NCBI RefSeq assembly: GCF_020422885.1
Contig: NZ_CP084622.1
Coordinates: 2,561,001-2,625,000, forward strand
DNA: 64,000 bases
Direction of reading: 5' to 3'
DNA from: Mesobacillus sp. S13
GTDB lineage: Bacteria; Bacillota; Bacilli; Bacillales; Cytobacillaceae
Shown one piece after another: positions 1 through 8,451 of the stretch. Numbering within the stretch: the stretch's first letter is position 1; every line of letters begins with the position of its first letter. Both the position numbers and the translations under genes were made by a program. Under the pieces are notes generated by a model. That model saw only the letters and a list, made by a program, of their open reading frames with translations, ran no database searches and had not been told where the DNA came from.

Positions 1-55
1 CCATCTGGTCTGTTTCTGCGTATCGAACCTCAATCTCCCTTGTAGAAATGATCAT
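1..55 (-). CDS. yneP: Acyl-CoA thioesterase, YbgC/FadM hot-dog family (5' end only)
   Basis: Only the first 18 codons are in the window; the gene continues past its left edge. The N-terminus reads MIISTREIEVRYAETDQM, and the next base allows the following Gly. This is the typical opening of YbgC/FadM-type hot-dog thioesterases, with the RYAETDQMG segment that carries the catalytic Asp. The family hydrolyses acyl-CoA esters in the cytoplasm. The ATG is preceded by AAAGGGGAA about six bases upstream. In B. subtilis yneP lies near tlp and citB, which fits this neighbourhood. The symbol rests on this short segment and on context, so it is tentative. Confidence 0.7.
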   Translation of the reverse strand, partial: MIISTREIEVRYAETDQM

Positions 56-181
56 TTGTATTCCCCTTTATTCTTCTTGTTATTAGGTTATTTTTTCTTC
101 GTTTTTACTTTAATTAATGATATAGAATTTCTCAAATGGACTTGAATGAATCCTCTTTTTGTTTGGCTCTGCTAAACTAGG

Positions 182-315
182 CTGTTGATTTTCGTTCCAG
201 GCGCTTCGCTTTCCGCGGGGCTGGCGCTGAGCCTCCTCGTCGCTTTGCTCCTGCGGGGTCTCATCTGACCAGCTAAGCCCGCAGGAGTCTAGGCGCCTTC
301 CACTACAATCAACAG
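182..315. repeat. 134-bp intergenic repeat with terminal inverted repeats
   Basis: The element begins CTGTTGATT and ends AATCAACAG, a perfect 9-bp terminal inverted repeat. It continues inward as an imperfect, GC-rich palindrome (CCAGGCGC... against ...GCGCCTtCC, and CCGCGGGG against CCTGCGGG). It is clearly richer in GC than its surroundings. From memory, near-identical sequences are scattered between genes of many Bacillus-group genomes and are often mis-called as small proteins. It lies just downstream of the AAA ATPase gene and could also act as a folded 3' end. Confidence 0.7.
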
Positions 316-383
316 GGCTTAAAAACAACAATTGGCATTAATAGAGCCTTTGTTATACAAGAAACAATCTTATGAAAATATCC

Positions 384-2708
384 TTATCCTATAATCTTTT
401 TTAGAGCTGCTTCAAAGTCCTGCTTGTCTAAGTATAAAACATCTTCATCGAAATCCTCAAAAAGCTCTTGGTCAATCAAACGATATGCCTGGGATTGAAC
501 AGCTTCATCCACTAAATTCGTAGCAAATCGTCCGTTCCCTTTCATATCGACTTCCGAAAGTTTCACCGACAAAAACGATTCCACATCTTCGCTGATCTTA
601 TATTGATATTTACCAGCATAGTTCTTGATGATTAGCAATAAATCGCTCACACTATAGTCCGGAAAGTGGAAAAACTTCTTGAATCTTGATCTGAGACCAG
701 GATTGCTTTCTAGCAGCAAATCCATCTCCGCAGGATAGCCAGCAAGGATCACGACTAGATTTTCATTATGCCGTGTCATTTCATCGACAATCGTATCAAT
801 AACTTCCTTGCCAAAATCACCAGAGCTTTGACCTAGCAATGAGTAAGCTTCATCGATGAATAAAACGCCTCCGAGAGCCTCACGAATTTTTTTCTTTGTC
901 TTGATGGCTGTTTGACCGACATAGCCAGCGACAAAATCTGCCCTGCTGCTGACGATTAGATGGCCACGCTTCAGCATTCCACATTCTTTCAGCAGTTCTG
1001 CGTAAATCTTTGCTACCGTGGTTTTTCCTGTGCCCGGATTGCCGGTGAAAACAGAGTGAAGCTGTATCGGCACAGCTGGCAGTCCATTATTCTTTCGCAG
1101 CTGCTGCATCCTGACAAATGAGATTAAGGATGTGACTTCTGATTTTACAGTGTCCAATCCAACTAGTGCGTTCAGCCTGTCTAGGGGTCTTTCCGCTGAT
1201 TGATTCGATGGAGATTCAAAATCTTCTTTTTCCAACAATGTATATGTGGAAAAGTCATCTTGTTCTGTCTGTCTGGATCCCTTTTTGAAAATGGCCTCCA
1301 ACACGAGATTCCGAACTGTCCTTGCATTTCCGAAGGTATCATCTACTCTTTCGTTTTCAATGCGATCTCTGAGCTCTAGCTTTGCTCCTTCTGTCATTGC
1401 AAAATCATTATCCTGTGCCGCCAGCTCAGCAATTCGCAACAGCTCATCATTTGAGTAATCCGGAAGGTGGAACAAATTAGATTGAGGAAAACGTGATCTT
1501 AAGCCTGGATTTGCATCAAGAAATTGTCGCATTTCTTCTGGATACCCAGCAAGTATAACGGCAAATTTGCCCCCGTACTCTTTCCCAGTCATTAGTGATA
1601 CCAGGGTATCGATTGCAGTTTGACCATAGTCATTTCCAGTCTGTCCTTCACGTTTAAGGCTGTATGCCTCATCAATGAATAAAACCCCGCCAAGTGCTTG
1701 CTCAACGACCTTCCTGACATTTTCTTCTGTTTGCCCGACATAAGCTCCGACAAGCTGGGAACGGTCTGCCTCGATTATTTCTTCTCGTGGAAGTACTCCT
1801 AGCTGATGATAAATTTTTGCAAGCAACCGAGCTAACGAAGTTTTCCCTGTTCCCGGATTCCCGGTCAGGACCATATTCAAGCTTTGATCATCCTTAGTTT
1901 GCAGGCCAAGTTCTTTCCGTTTTTGCTGATACTTGAGAAAGCGATAAAAATCATTCACTCTCTCTTTAACCGACTCGAGACCCACCAATTTATTTAGTTC
2001 AGCGAGAGGATCGCTTTCAGCCTGTCTTTCACTATCATCATCCTCTTGGAATTCAAGTTCCCAAAGCAGCCTTATTTCTTCAAGAGATTGCAGTCTTTTC
2101 TGCATTTCTTCATAATGGATGGCTGTATGAAAAACACCGGTGACTGACTCTTCATATAGCTCTGTTGCTTTCAAAAGAGCTGCCGTTTCTTCTATAGCCT
2201 TTTCAAGCAATTCAGTTAGCCTGCTGAACTTCTTCGACTCCGCTTCAGTGTCTTTGTTAAAATTCTGTCCTATTAAATCATCTAGCTCTTCTTCGGCATG
2301 AGAAAGGAATTGCTGCGAGATATCGATATACTGCTCAGCTGTTTTCTTTTTCAAGGCACGATTATCTGTTTCCCTGATTCGGGGATATACGAGCTGGTCA
2401 AATAGATTTCCTTTGTTTTTCCATTGATTCCGGGCGAGCAGGGATTTTGCTTTTTTGTTTGTGGAGTCACGATCTATCGCTGCCCTTAACCACTCAAGTA
2501 CTAGTGAGTCATACCCGTTTCGTTGTGCTCGAGATTGTGCAGCAAGAGTCAGTGCTTTCGACAGCCTTTGTTTGTCTTCACTTAAAGTCAAGCTCCTGAT
2601 TGCCGTGATTAAGCTTGCTTCCTCCTGAATAAAGCCTTTTGTATGTATCTCTTCTTCCCATAGCTTGATTTGTTCATCCACAGGAATTTGTTTTTTTTGC
2701 TGGTCCAT
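384..2708 (-). CDS. Tandem AAA+ ATPase of the CbxX/SpoVK family
   Basis: About 774 aa. An N-terminal helical region (about 1-235) is followed by two complete CbxX/CfqX-type AAA modules. Each has Walker A GNPGTGKT (about 281 and 554), a pore-like AYVGQT or GYVGQT segment, Walker B GGVLFIDEAYSL (about 339 and 613), and an R-finger region with NPGLRSRF. Family members (SpoVK, CbbX, EccA N-terminal relatives) are ring ATPases that remodel partner proteins. SpoVK itself has only one module, so this duplicated form is a relative rather than SpoVK. ATG at 2708 is preferred because AAGAAGTGA lies upstream; an in-frame GTG at 2717 is possible. The substrate is unknown. No T-run terminator is evident; the GC-rich repeat lies downstream. 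Confidence 0.85.
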   Translation of the reverse strand: MDQQKKQIPVDEQIKLWEEEIHTKGFIQEEASLITAIRSLTLSEDKQRLSKALTLAAQSRAQRNGYDSLVLEWLRAAIDRDSTNKKAKSLLARNQWKNKGNLFDQLVYPRIRETDNRALKKKTAEQYIDISQQFLSHAEEELDDLIGQNFNKDTEAESKKFSRLTELLEKAIEETAALLKATELYEESVTGVFHTAIHYEEMQKRLQSLEEIRLLWELEFQEDDDSERQAESDPLAELNKLVGLESVKERVNDFYRFLKYQQKRKELGLQTKDDQSLNMVLTGNPGTGKTSLARLLAKIYHQLGVLPREEIIEADRSQLVGAYVGQTEENVRKVVEQALGGVLFIDEAYSLKREGQTGNDYGQTAIDTLVSLMTGKEYGGKFAVILAGYPEEMRQFLDANPGLRSRFPQSNLFHLPDYSNDELLRIAELAAQDNDFAMTEGAKLELRDRIENERVDDTFGNARTVRNLVLEAIFKKGSRQTEQDDFSTYTLLEKEDFESPSNQSAERPLDRLNALVGLDTVKSEVTSLISFVRMQQLRKNNGLPAVPIQLHSVFTGNPGTGKTTVAKIYAELLKECGMLKRGHLIVSSRADFVAGYVGQTAIKTKKKIREALGGVLFIDEAYSLLGQSSGDFGKEVIDTIVDEMTRHNENLVVILAGYPAEMDLLLESNPGLRSRFKKFFHFPDYSVSDLLLIIKNYAGKYQYKISEDVESFLSVKLSEVDMKGNGRFATNLVDEAVQSQAYRLIDQELFEDFDEDVLYLDKQDFEAALKKIIG

Positions 2709-2811
2709 CCTAATCACTTCTTTATCTTAAAGTTTGAAAATGTGGCATTCGTCATGAATATTTATAAACTTTGTTCACAATCCGTATATTATCACAATTT
2801 TGACCAAACGG

Positions 2812-2838
2812 AAAAAGACTCGCCTGACGACGAGTCTT
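2812..2838 (-). terminator. Rho-independent terminator after tlp
   Basis: The 8-bp stem AAGACTCG/CGAGTCTT on the minus strand is followed by a T-run (TTTTTCC). It lies 8 bp past the tlp stop codon. Confidence 0.8.
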
Positions 2839-2845
2839 CTCCGCT

Positions 2846-3067
2846 TTACTGCTGGTTATGCGCTTCATCTTTGATTTCTGCCCGAAAAGCATCAATGCTC
2901 TCGCGGCGGCGTTCATTTTTTTCCTTAATTCTTTGCTGGTCTTCAGGACTAGAATTGACCATTGCAGCTTCTGCATCTTCCATGTTCTCAATCGTATGAT
3001 GGATCATGGATTGCAGCTTCTCCACATTATCGCTTCGATCGTCTGGCTTTGGTGTATTTTGTGCCAT
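2846..3067 (-). CDS. tlp: Small acid-soluble spore protein Tlp
   Basis: 73 aa, starting MAQNTPKPDDRSDNVEKLQ and rich in Asp, Glu, Lys and Arg, with one long predicted helix and no Cys. The N-terminal PDDRSDNVEKLQ...TIENM pattern is characteristic of the thioredoxin-like spore protein family Tlp. In B. subtilis Tlp is made in the forespore and is linked genetically with sspN, as here. The start is the second of two close ATGs, because AAAGGAGG lies nine bases upstream of it and only three from the first (3073). It is somewhat shorter than the B. subtilis protein. Confidence 0.9.
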   Translation of the reverse strand: MAQNTPKPDDRSDNVEKLQSMIHHTIENMEDAEAAMVNSSPEDQQRIKEKNERRRESIDAFRAEIKDEAHNQQ

Positions 3068-3160
3068 TGTCATGTACCTCCTTTTAAAAAGTACATCAAT
3101 AGTATGCAACTACACATATCGATTATTAGCGGAAAACAGTGGATATCTTTTCACGGGAAA

Positions 3161-3189
3161 AATTAAAGCCCGCCATTTATATGGCAGGC
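3161..3189 (-). terminator. Terminator after sspN
   Basis: GCCTGCCAT/ATGGCGGGC stem (one G-U pair) on the minus strand, followed by TTTAATTTTT. It sits between sspN and tlp, so tlp would depend on read-through or on its own promoter. Confidence 0.75.
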
Positions 3190-3201
3190 GTATTCATTCA
3201 A

Positions 3202-3345
3202 CTATTCGCCTTTGGTTTGCATGACCTGGGCATGTTCACCCGACTTGTCGTTCATTTTCTTGCCTTTATTACCGCTGAATCCACGTGGCTGTGTTCCAAG
3301 GTGGCTTGGAACATGATGCTTACTGTCCCTTTTAGGATTGCTCAT
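3202..3345 (-). CDS. sspN: Small acid-soluble spore protein SspN
   Basis: 47 aa, MSNPKRDSKHHVPSHLGTQ and onward, very basic and with no hydrophobic core. It matches the minor SASP family SspN (GNPK..SK...P.H.GTQ...GGNKGKKM pattern). Family members are forespore proteins of unknown detailed role. The start ATG is preceded by AGAGGAGGG at good spacing; longer readings upstream have no ribosome binding site. It is followed by tlp in the same direction, the known B. subtilis pairing. Confidence 0.9.
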   Translation of the reverse strand: MSNPKRDSKHHVPSHLGTQPRGFSGNKGKKMNDKSGEHAQVMQTKGE

Positions 3346-3412
3346 GTATATCCCTCCTCTAGAATAAGTTTCTCCTAAAGAAGAGGTATTCATAAATGGT
3401 AATGTATGATAG

Positions 3413-3544
3413 TTACTCAGCTTTGCCTAAGTGTTTTTGTTCTAACTTGGCCTCTATTTTCTCGAGTGCATCACGGTCATTTAGAAGTTGGCGTTTATTT
3501 TCCATTACAAGCTCTTGAAAAGAACGCTTTCTTGGTTTTCTCAT
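3413..3544 (-). CDS. FbpB-like small basic protein
   Basis: 43 aa, MRKPRKRSFQELVMENKRQ and onward, one basic amphipathic helix ending HLGKAE. It matches, from memory, the FbpB family of small basic proteins. In B. subtilis the Fur-regulated member is thought to help the FsrA small RNA in the iron-sparing response. Weak GGATGGTGAAC precedes the ATG. I found no convincing Fur box upstream, so this copy may not be iron-regulated. It lies between sspN and yneN, both on the same strand. Confidence 0.65.
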   Translation of the reverse strand: MRKPRKRSFQELVMENKRQLLNDRDALEKIEAKLEQKHLGKAE

Positions 3545-3682
3545 CGTGTTCACCATCCTTTGTCATCATTGTAACAGTTATTATGTCCGGAAACGGTTGC
3601 AATTATTACAACTTTTTGAAAATTTAATCGTATTTTACTCATACCCGATAAATCCATAGTTCTTACAAGCAATTTTTCCCAT

Positions 3683-3712
3683 AAAAAATACACCAGTAGT
3701 CAAACTGGTGTG
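3683..3712 (-). terminator. Terminator after yneN
   Basis: Stem ACACCAG/CTGGTGT on the minus strand followed by ATTTTTTATG, directly after the yneN stop. Confidence 0.8.
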
Positions 3713-3716
3713 GGAT

Positions 3717-4238
3717 TTACTTCAAAAGTTCCTGCATTTGCTCGAATGTCAGCGAACCAATTTGCTTTTTAATAATCAAGCCGTGTTCATCAATAATCAA
3801 TGAGGTAGGAATGGATATGACTGAATAGGTTTGCTGCGTCCTTCCTTCTTTATCAAGTAAAATAGGGAAGGTTAATCCATTCTCCTCGACAAATCCCTTT
3901 ACATTATTTTGAGGATCAAGATTTACTGCCAGAATTTCCACTTCTTTTGAATTTTCCTTATAAAATTTCTCCATTGCCGGCATTTCCTCTTTGCAGGGCG
4001 GACACCATGTGGCCCAAAAGTTCACCATCACTTTTTTACCTCTGTAGTCTTTCAGGCTGACCTCTTCTCCATCAAGGTTTTTCAATGTGAAATTCGGTGC
4101 TGCCATCCCGGCACCGATGCCAGTCGTTGCATTAGATGCTTCAATTGCAAGTGGTTCATCGGCCGTATTTAATTGCTGAAAAATTGCAAATAACACTAAT
4201 CCAGCCAGTATACCTGCTCCAATCGCTTTTTTGATCAT
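3717..4238 (-). CDS. yneN: Membrane-anchored thioredoxin-like protein (ResA/TlpA type)
   Basis: 173 aa. A single N-terminal hydrophobic segment (about residues 5-20) anchors a TlpA/ResA-type thioredoxin domain facing outward. The active site is WCPPC at Cys79/Cys82, within the motif VNFWATWCPPCKEEMP. The cis-Pro region SIPTSLIID is present. Such proteins reduce disulfides outside the membrane, for example during cytochrome c or spore coat assembly. Start ATG follows AAAGGGGG; longer upstream readings lack a ribosome binding site. B. subtilis yneN lies directly next to citB, but here about 6.9 kb of other genes intervene. Confidence 0.85.
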   Translation of the reverse strand: MIKKAIGAGILAGLVLFAIFQQLNTADEPLAIEASNATTGIGAGMAAPNFTLKNLDGEEVSLKDYRGKKVMVNFWATWCPPCKEEMPAMEKFYKENSKEVEILAVNLDPQNNVKGFVEENGLTFPILLDKEGRTQQTYSVISIPTSLIIDEHGLIIKKQIGSLTFEQMQELLK

Positions 4239-4335
4239 TGGAAAACCCCCTTTGATTTGTTTACAAGTAGGATATCCCAAGTATACAAAGATAATGAAAG
4301 TGGAAATGTGAGAATATTTGAGGATTATGTGAATT

Positions 4336-4416
4336 TTATTTGAAAGTTGCCCTGACACTAGTCGATGGGTCCGAATCTTGGTTCACCATCGATTGAAATT
4401 TAAGCAGCTCCAGCAT
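4336..4416 (-). CDS. Candidate 26-aa ORF upstream of yneN
   Basis: Short frame MLELLKFQSMVNQDSDPST..., preceded by GAGAGGTGG eight bases before the ATG and ending about 100 bp before yneN. The opening LELLKFQSM is reminiscent of the N-terminus of some small Bacillus lytic transglycosylases, so it could be a remnant. I cannot tell a leader peptide from a gene fragment. No other support. Confidence 0.25.
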   Translation of the reverse strand: MLELLKFQSMVNQDSDPSTSVRATFK

Positions 4417-4466
4417 TTGTATTCCACCTCTCATTCCGTTCTTATGCCGACATTAAAAGCGCAGCA

Positions 4467-4497
4467 TAAAAATGCCAGGGAGTGCATCCCTGGCATA
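4467..4497 (-). terminator. Terminator after mtnA
   Basis: Perfect 9-bp stem ATGCCAGGG/CCCTGGCAT followed by TTTTATG on the minus strand. Confidence 0.85.
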
Positions 4498-4504
4498 CTG
4501 CTTG

Positions 4505-5554
4505 CTATTTTTCAAATAAGCGCGGCAGGTCTTCGCTGTAATTTCCACGCATGATTCCTTTTTCTGTTATGATTGCTGTGATTAAATGATGAGGTGTTAC
4601 ATCAAATGCCGGGTTAAAAACCTTAACGCCTTCAGGGGCTGTCGATTTTCCGAAGCCTGCAGTAATCTCCTCTGCCGCTCGTTCCTCAATCGGTATTTCT
4701 TCGCCAGTTTTCGTTTCTAGGTCAATTGTCGATAGTGGCGCAGCTACATAAAATGGGATATTATGCGCTTTGGCAAGTAAAGCAACACCATAGGTACCAA
4801 TTTTATTAGCTACGTCCCCATTGGCTGCCACGCGATCGCAACCTACGATGACTGCTTGTACCTTTCCCTGTTGCATCACCATTGCTGCCATGCTGTCAGT
4901 GATAAGGGTAACATCGATTCCAGCTTGCATCAGTTCCCAGGCTGTCAGTCGCGCTCCCTGGAGCAGAGGACGCGTCTCATCAGCAAATACCTTGATATCC
5001 ATTCCTCGTTCCTTGGCCAAATAGATTGGAGCGAGCGCGGTACCGTATTTTGCTGTAGCTATTCCACCGGCGTTGCAATGAGTCAACACAGTCATCCCAT
5101 CTTTAAATAAAGTCAATGCATGCTCACCAATGGAACTGCATACATTTTCATCCTCCTGGCGAATCAAATGAGCTTCTTCTTCCAATAGCTCTTTAATTTC
5201 CTTTACCGGCTTTCTATTTTCAACCTTTGCTCGAGTATCCATCCTTTTGAGTGCCCAGAAAAGATTGACTGCAGTCGGCCTAGATGTAGCCAGGTAATCC
5301 GCTTGCTTTTTGAAATACGTATAAAATGTCTCAAAATCCTTCTCGGGGGCATCAATAATACCTAGCACCAGACCGTAAGCAGCGGCAATGCCTATTGCCG
5401 GAGCCCCCCTTACTTTGAGCTGTTTAATAGCATCCCATACATCATCTATATTGCTGATTTCCAGGAATTCTGTAACGTGGGGAAGTTTTGTTTGATCTAA
5501 TATATAGAGCTTTTCACCGTCATACTTAACGGATTGTAAAAATGTTTCTTCCAA
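4505..5554 (-). CDS. mtnA: S-methyl-5-thioribose-1-phosphate isomerase
   Basis: 349 aa, full length for MtnA (eIF-2B alpha-like fold). It converts methylthioribose-1-phosphate to methylthioribulose-1-phosphate in the methionine salvage pathway. Catalytic Cys160 sits in [11 protein letters not shown] and the catalytic Asp in [17 protein letters not shown]. The N-terminal [14 protein letters not shown] block is also family-typical. The start codon is TTG, fixed by AAGGAGGA seven bases upstream. In B. subtilis it pairs with mtnK; no mtnK or other mtn gene is here, and I saw no S-box riboswitch in the 200 bp upstream. Confidence 0.95.
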   Translation of the reverse strand: MEETFLQSVKYDGEKLYILDQTKLPHVTEFLEISNIDDVWDAIKQLKVRGAPAIGIAAAYGLVLGIIDAPEKDFETFYTYFKKQADYLATSRPTAVNLFWALKRMDTRAKVENRKPVKEIKELLEEEAHLIRQEDENVCSSIGEHALTLFKDGMTVLTHCNAGGIATAKYGTALAPIYLAKERGMDIKVFADETRPLLQGARLTAWELMQAGIDVTLITDSMAAMVMQQGKVQAVIVGCDRVAANGDVANKIGTYGVALLAKAHNIPFYVAAPLSTIDLETKTGEEIPIEERAAEEITAGFGKSTAPEGVKVFNPAFDVTPHHLITAIITEKGIMRGNYSEDLPRLFEK

Positions 5555-5755
5555 AATGGGTCCTCCTTCTGCCTTTTAAGACAATTCTGAAACTAAATAT
5601 CATTTTAACAATTTTCTTCTTTACAGCAAATAAAAATCGACCTAAGAAAAAATTTTGTCTAATATTAAATTTTCTAAATTATCTATTAATATGTTATCGT
5701 ATAAACACGCAATAAGATTGATCAGAAATCATTCGGATAGACTGGGGGCTTGATT

Positions 5756-6778
5756 ATGAAAATTCTAGTAATTGGCGGAAGCCGATTTCTTGGCAGGGCA
5801 TTTGTAGAGGAAGCGCAAAAAAAAGGCCATGAAATCTCAGTATTTAATCGAGGAAATAATAATGAAGTGTTGCAAAATGTTGAGGTATTGATTGGCGATA
5901 GGAATGGAAACTTAGATAAACTAAAAGGACGTAATTGGGATGCCATTCTGGATACTTCTGGTCTAATACCAAGTTCTGTTCGGAACTTAACATCAATTCT
6001 AAAAACGCAAACAGACTTCTATGCCTTTGTATCAAGTATTTCAGTTTACAAGGACTGGATTCTAAAAGGAATCACAGAGGATTACCCAGTTCAAACAATG
6101 CCTTTAGAAGAAGCAGATGAACTCACAAAGGACCCTAATGGCGATTTATTAGAATATTATGGTCAGTTTAAAACATTGTCAGAACAAGAAGCCGAAAGGA
6201 ACATGCCAGGAAGGGTTTTAAACATTCGCGCCGGACAATTGGTTGGAGAAAATGACTATACTGACAGGCTGCCGTATTGGGTTAATCGTATTTCTGAAGG
6301 AGGCCAAGTGCTTGCTCCTGGAAATCCGCAAACATCGTACATTCAATTAATTGATGTGAAGGACATGTCGAAATGGATTTTAAAAATGATGGAGGAAAAA
6401 AATGCCGGCACTTACAACGTGACAGGAAAACCAATGCCTTTGCTGGATCTTTTCACTAAAATCAAGGAATCTACAGGCAGTGATGCGGAATTTAACTGGG
6501 CAGGTGAGAAATTTCTTCTTGAAAATAATGTTGTACCCTGGACAGAGATGCCTCTTTGGATTCCGGAAAATACACCGTTAGGGCCTGAGCATCAAGAACC
6601 ATGGAAAGGAGCCTTCCATATTAATATTGACAAAGCCCTTCAATCCGACCTTACCTTTCGACCAATCGAAGAGACCATTCGAGAGGTACACGGTTGGATA
6701 CAATCAATGGAGGAAGCTAATTATACTTGGAAAGCAGGAATAGCCCGGGACCGTGAAAAGACACTTCTTGAAACCTAA
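5756..6778 (+). CDS. NAD(P)-dependent epimerase/dehydratase (extended SDR)
   Basis: 340 aa. The Rossmann motif near the N-terminus is GGSRFLG (GGxxFxG form of atypical extended SDRs), followed by FNRG, the usual cofactor-specificity turn. The region DFYAFVSSISVYKD carries the Ser, but the usual YxxxK appears as YYGQFK; here YGQFK supplies Tyr and Lys. The substrate is probably a nucleotide sugar or similar (inference). The ATG follows GGGGG; a TTG two codons earlier is less likely. It is monocistronic, divergent from mtnA and convergent with the DUF3231 gene. Confidence 0.8.
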   Translation: MKILVIGGSRFLGRAFVEEAQKKGHEISVFNRGNNNEVLQNVEVLIGDRNGNLDKLKGRNWDAILDTSGLIPSSVRNLTSILKTQTDFYAFVSSISVYKDWILKGITEDYPVQTMPLEEADELTKDPNGDLLEYYGQFKTLSEQEAERNMPGRVLNIRAGQLVGENDYTDRLPYWVNRISEGGQVLAPGNPQTSYIQLIDVKDMSKWILKMMEEKNAGTYNVTGKPMPLLDLFTKIKESTGSDAEFNWAGEKFLLENNVVPWTEMPLWIPENTPLGPEHQEPWKGAFHINIDKALQSDLTFRPIEETIREVHGWIQSMEEANYTWKAGIARDREKTLLET

Positions 6779-6803
6779 GCAAACCATGAGTTGAAAAATA
6801 TTT

Positions 6804-6833
6804 AAAAACAGCGCTATTAGGCGCTGTTTTTAC
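6804..6833. terminator. Bidirectional terminator
   Basis: AAAAACAGCGC/GCGCTGTTTTT hairpin with A- and T-runs on both sides, placed between the convergent epimerase and DUF3231 genes. It overlaps the last bases of the latter. Confidence 0.85.
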
Positions 6834-7366
6834 TTCTTTCCGGTAATATAGTAAGGCGGTACTCTCAGCCAGCCCTTTTCCTGCATAAGTGTTTTTAGTG
6901 TCAAAGAAAAGGTGATTTTCATCATATGGTACTTTGCAAATAAATAGCCAACATCCGACCTGACAGATTCGGTGATTCCTCTTGTAGCAGATGTAATTCC
7001 GACCACTAGATTATAGGCGATCAGATTGGCAATCTCCTCATCGTTCATTCTTGCTCCTTCAGGAAGTGCCTGGTATTCACCAACCACCTTTTCTGCTCCA
7101 ACATCAGGGAGAGGGATTCCTTCATCCTTGAAAAACTTAGTCAATTCATCAATCATTGGCCTGTGTACATTATTGATTATATCCACGATTTTTTCTTTTA
7201 ATTCTGGATCCTGGGCTAAATTATATGCGTGCTGGTCATATCTAAGGGTTTGTTCCGTGCCATGGAGATAAAACCATAAATTCATTACTTCTCCAACGTG
7301 CAATGGCTTTTTTTCGCCGTCCATAAAAGGGCTGAAAGCATCCTTCATGACTTCAAAAATATTCAA
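6830..7366 (-). CDS. DUF3231 family protein
   Basis: 178 aa. The N-terminus (GEKKPLHVGEVMNLWFYL) and the HRPMIDELTKFFKDEGIPLP segment match the DUF3231 family common in spore formers. The fold is expected to be a helical, ferritin-like or CotF-like bundle (inference). Family function is unknown; members are often related to spore coat protein F. The start is TTG, seven bases downstream of GGAAGGTG. It is a single gene with its own terminator. Confidence 0.75.
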   Translation of the reverse strand: MNIFEVMKDAFSPFMDGEKKPLHVGEVMNLWFYLHGTEQTLRYDQHAYNLAQDPELKEKIVDIINNVHRPMIDELTKFFKDEGIPLPDVGAEKVVGEYQALPEGARMNDEEIANLIAYNLVVGITSATRGITESVRSDVGYLFAKYHMMKITFSLTLKTLMQEKGWLRVPPYYITGKK

Positions 7367-7426
7367 AGCAGGACACCTTCCTTTCTTTTTAGAATTTGCA
7401 GTTATTATTGGAAGAATATTACCTTT

Positions 7427-8317
7427 CTATTCATGACCAGTATCATTGATCCCGAGCCTCAATTTTACCAAATCAATAAAATTCCTTGCAGGTCTGGAGA
7501 GGTGATGTTGCTTTAACCAGATTAACCCTACAGAAGATCTCAAACCAGCATCAGTTATTTCCCGTGCGAAGAGATTTGGGTGTCCATATGATTGAAAAAC
7601 TGATTCAGGTACTATAGTCGAACCAATTCCCGAGGAGACCAATTGCATCAATACATTCATGTCCGAGCATTCGCTAATGACTTGAAGCGGAAGCTGGGCT
7701 TTAGTAAAAGCGTCGTGTATGATACTATAGCTTCCCAGCCCTTCTGTCGAAGGAAGAATTAATGGTACATGACTGATTTCTTCCATTGAAATCTTTTCTG
7801 TCTCATTTTGCCTGCAAACAAAAATGAAGGATTCATTATATAAATGTAGGTAATTCAAATCCTGATTGGCCAGTGGCAGCCTGACAAGACCAAGTTCAAT
7901 TGTCCGATTCTTCACAAGTTCAGCAAGGTACGCGGAATCATTCTGGACGATTCGCAAATAAACAAGCGGATAGGATGCATGAAATGCTTCCAGCCATTCA
8001 GGAAATTCCGGTACAGAAAGTGTATTGATTCCAATGGATAAATTCCCCTTCCTGCCTTCATCCGTCTCTTGGAGTTCATTCTTCACTTCTTCGAATGCAT
8101 GGACAATATTCAGTGCATGCCTGTATAACAATTCACCCTTATCCGTCAATTCAAGCTTTTTTCCGTGCCGCTCAACAAGCATTACCCCTAGTTCTTCTTC
8201 CATTTGTTTTAATTGAAGGCTTAAGGGTGGTTGTGACATATGAAGTTTATGGGCTGCTGCTGTTATATTCCTTTCCTCTGCTATTGCGATGAAATACCTC
8301 ATTTGCCTAATATCCAT
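7427..8317 (-). CDS. LysR-family transcriptional regulator
   Basis: 296 aa. The N-terminal winged HTH (residues 1-60, MDIRQMRYFIAIAEERN...AAHKLHMSQPPLS) is canonical LysR. It is followed by a two-lobed effector domain (about 90-290). It is divergent from the NCS2 permease with 134 bp between them, and a T-N11-A dyad (ATAGA-N5-TCTAT) lies in that gap, so it very probably controls the permease and itself. The effector is not identifiable from sequence; a purine or related compound is a guess from the neighbour. Confidence 0.9.
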   Translation of the reverse strand: MDIRQMRYFIAIAEERNITAAAHKLHMSQPPLSLQLKQMEEELGVMLVERHGKKLELTDKGELLYRHALNIVHAFEEVKNELQETDEGRKGNLSIGINTLSVPEFPEWLEAFHASYPLVYLRIVQNDSAYLAELVKNRTIELGLVRLPLANQDLNYLHLYNESFIFVCRQNETEKISMEEISHVPLILPSTEGLGSYSIIHDAFTKAQLPLQVISECSDMNVLMQLVSSGIGSTIVPESVFQSYGHPNLFAREITDAGLRSSVGLIWLKQHHLSRPARNFIDLVKLRLGINDTGHE

Positions 8318-8375
8318 TAAAATCTCCTTCTATTTAAAAAAGATATAGTTTTGATATAAATTATATATTTTATAT

Positions 8376-8390
8376 ATAGATAAAGTCTAT
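8376..8390. promoter_or_regulatory. LysR-type T-N11-A operator candidate
   Basis: ATAGATAAAGTCTAT is a perfect 5-bp inverted repeat with T-N11-A geometry. It lies in the divergent spacer between the LysR gene and the NCS2 permease, about 60 bp upstream of each start. Confidence 0.5.
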
Positions 8391-8451
8391 GTTACGATAT
8401 TTTCATTCGTTTCAAAACGGAAAAATTTATCTATAAAAGAGAGGAGAAAAA

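Noticed and set aside
110..331. 73-aa reading frame on the minus strand over the GC-rich repeat
   Set aside because: It lies wholly inside the 134-bp repeat and has no ribosome binding site; such frames are frequent artefacts of this repeat in Bacillus genomes.
3545..3650. Fur box upstream of the FbpB-like gene
   Set aside because: No 7-1-7 or 19-bp match to the Fur consensus could be found, although the family is often Fur-controlled.
5555..5755. S-box (SAM) riboswitch upstream of mtnA
   Set aside because: The expected conserved core and terminator are absent from the 200-bp divergent spacer.
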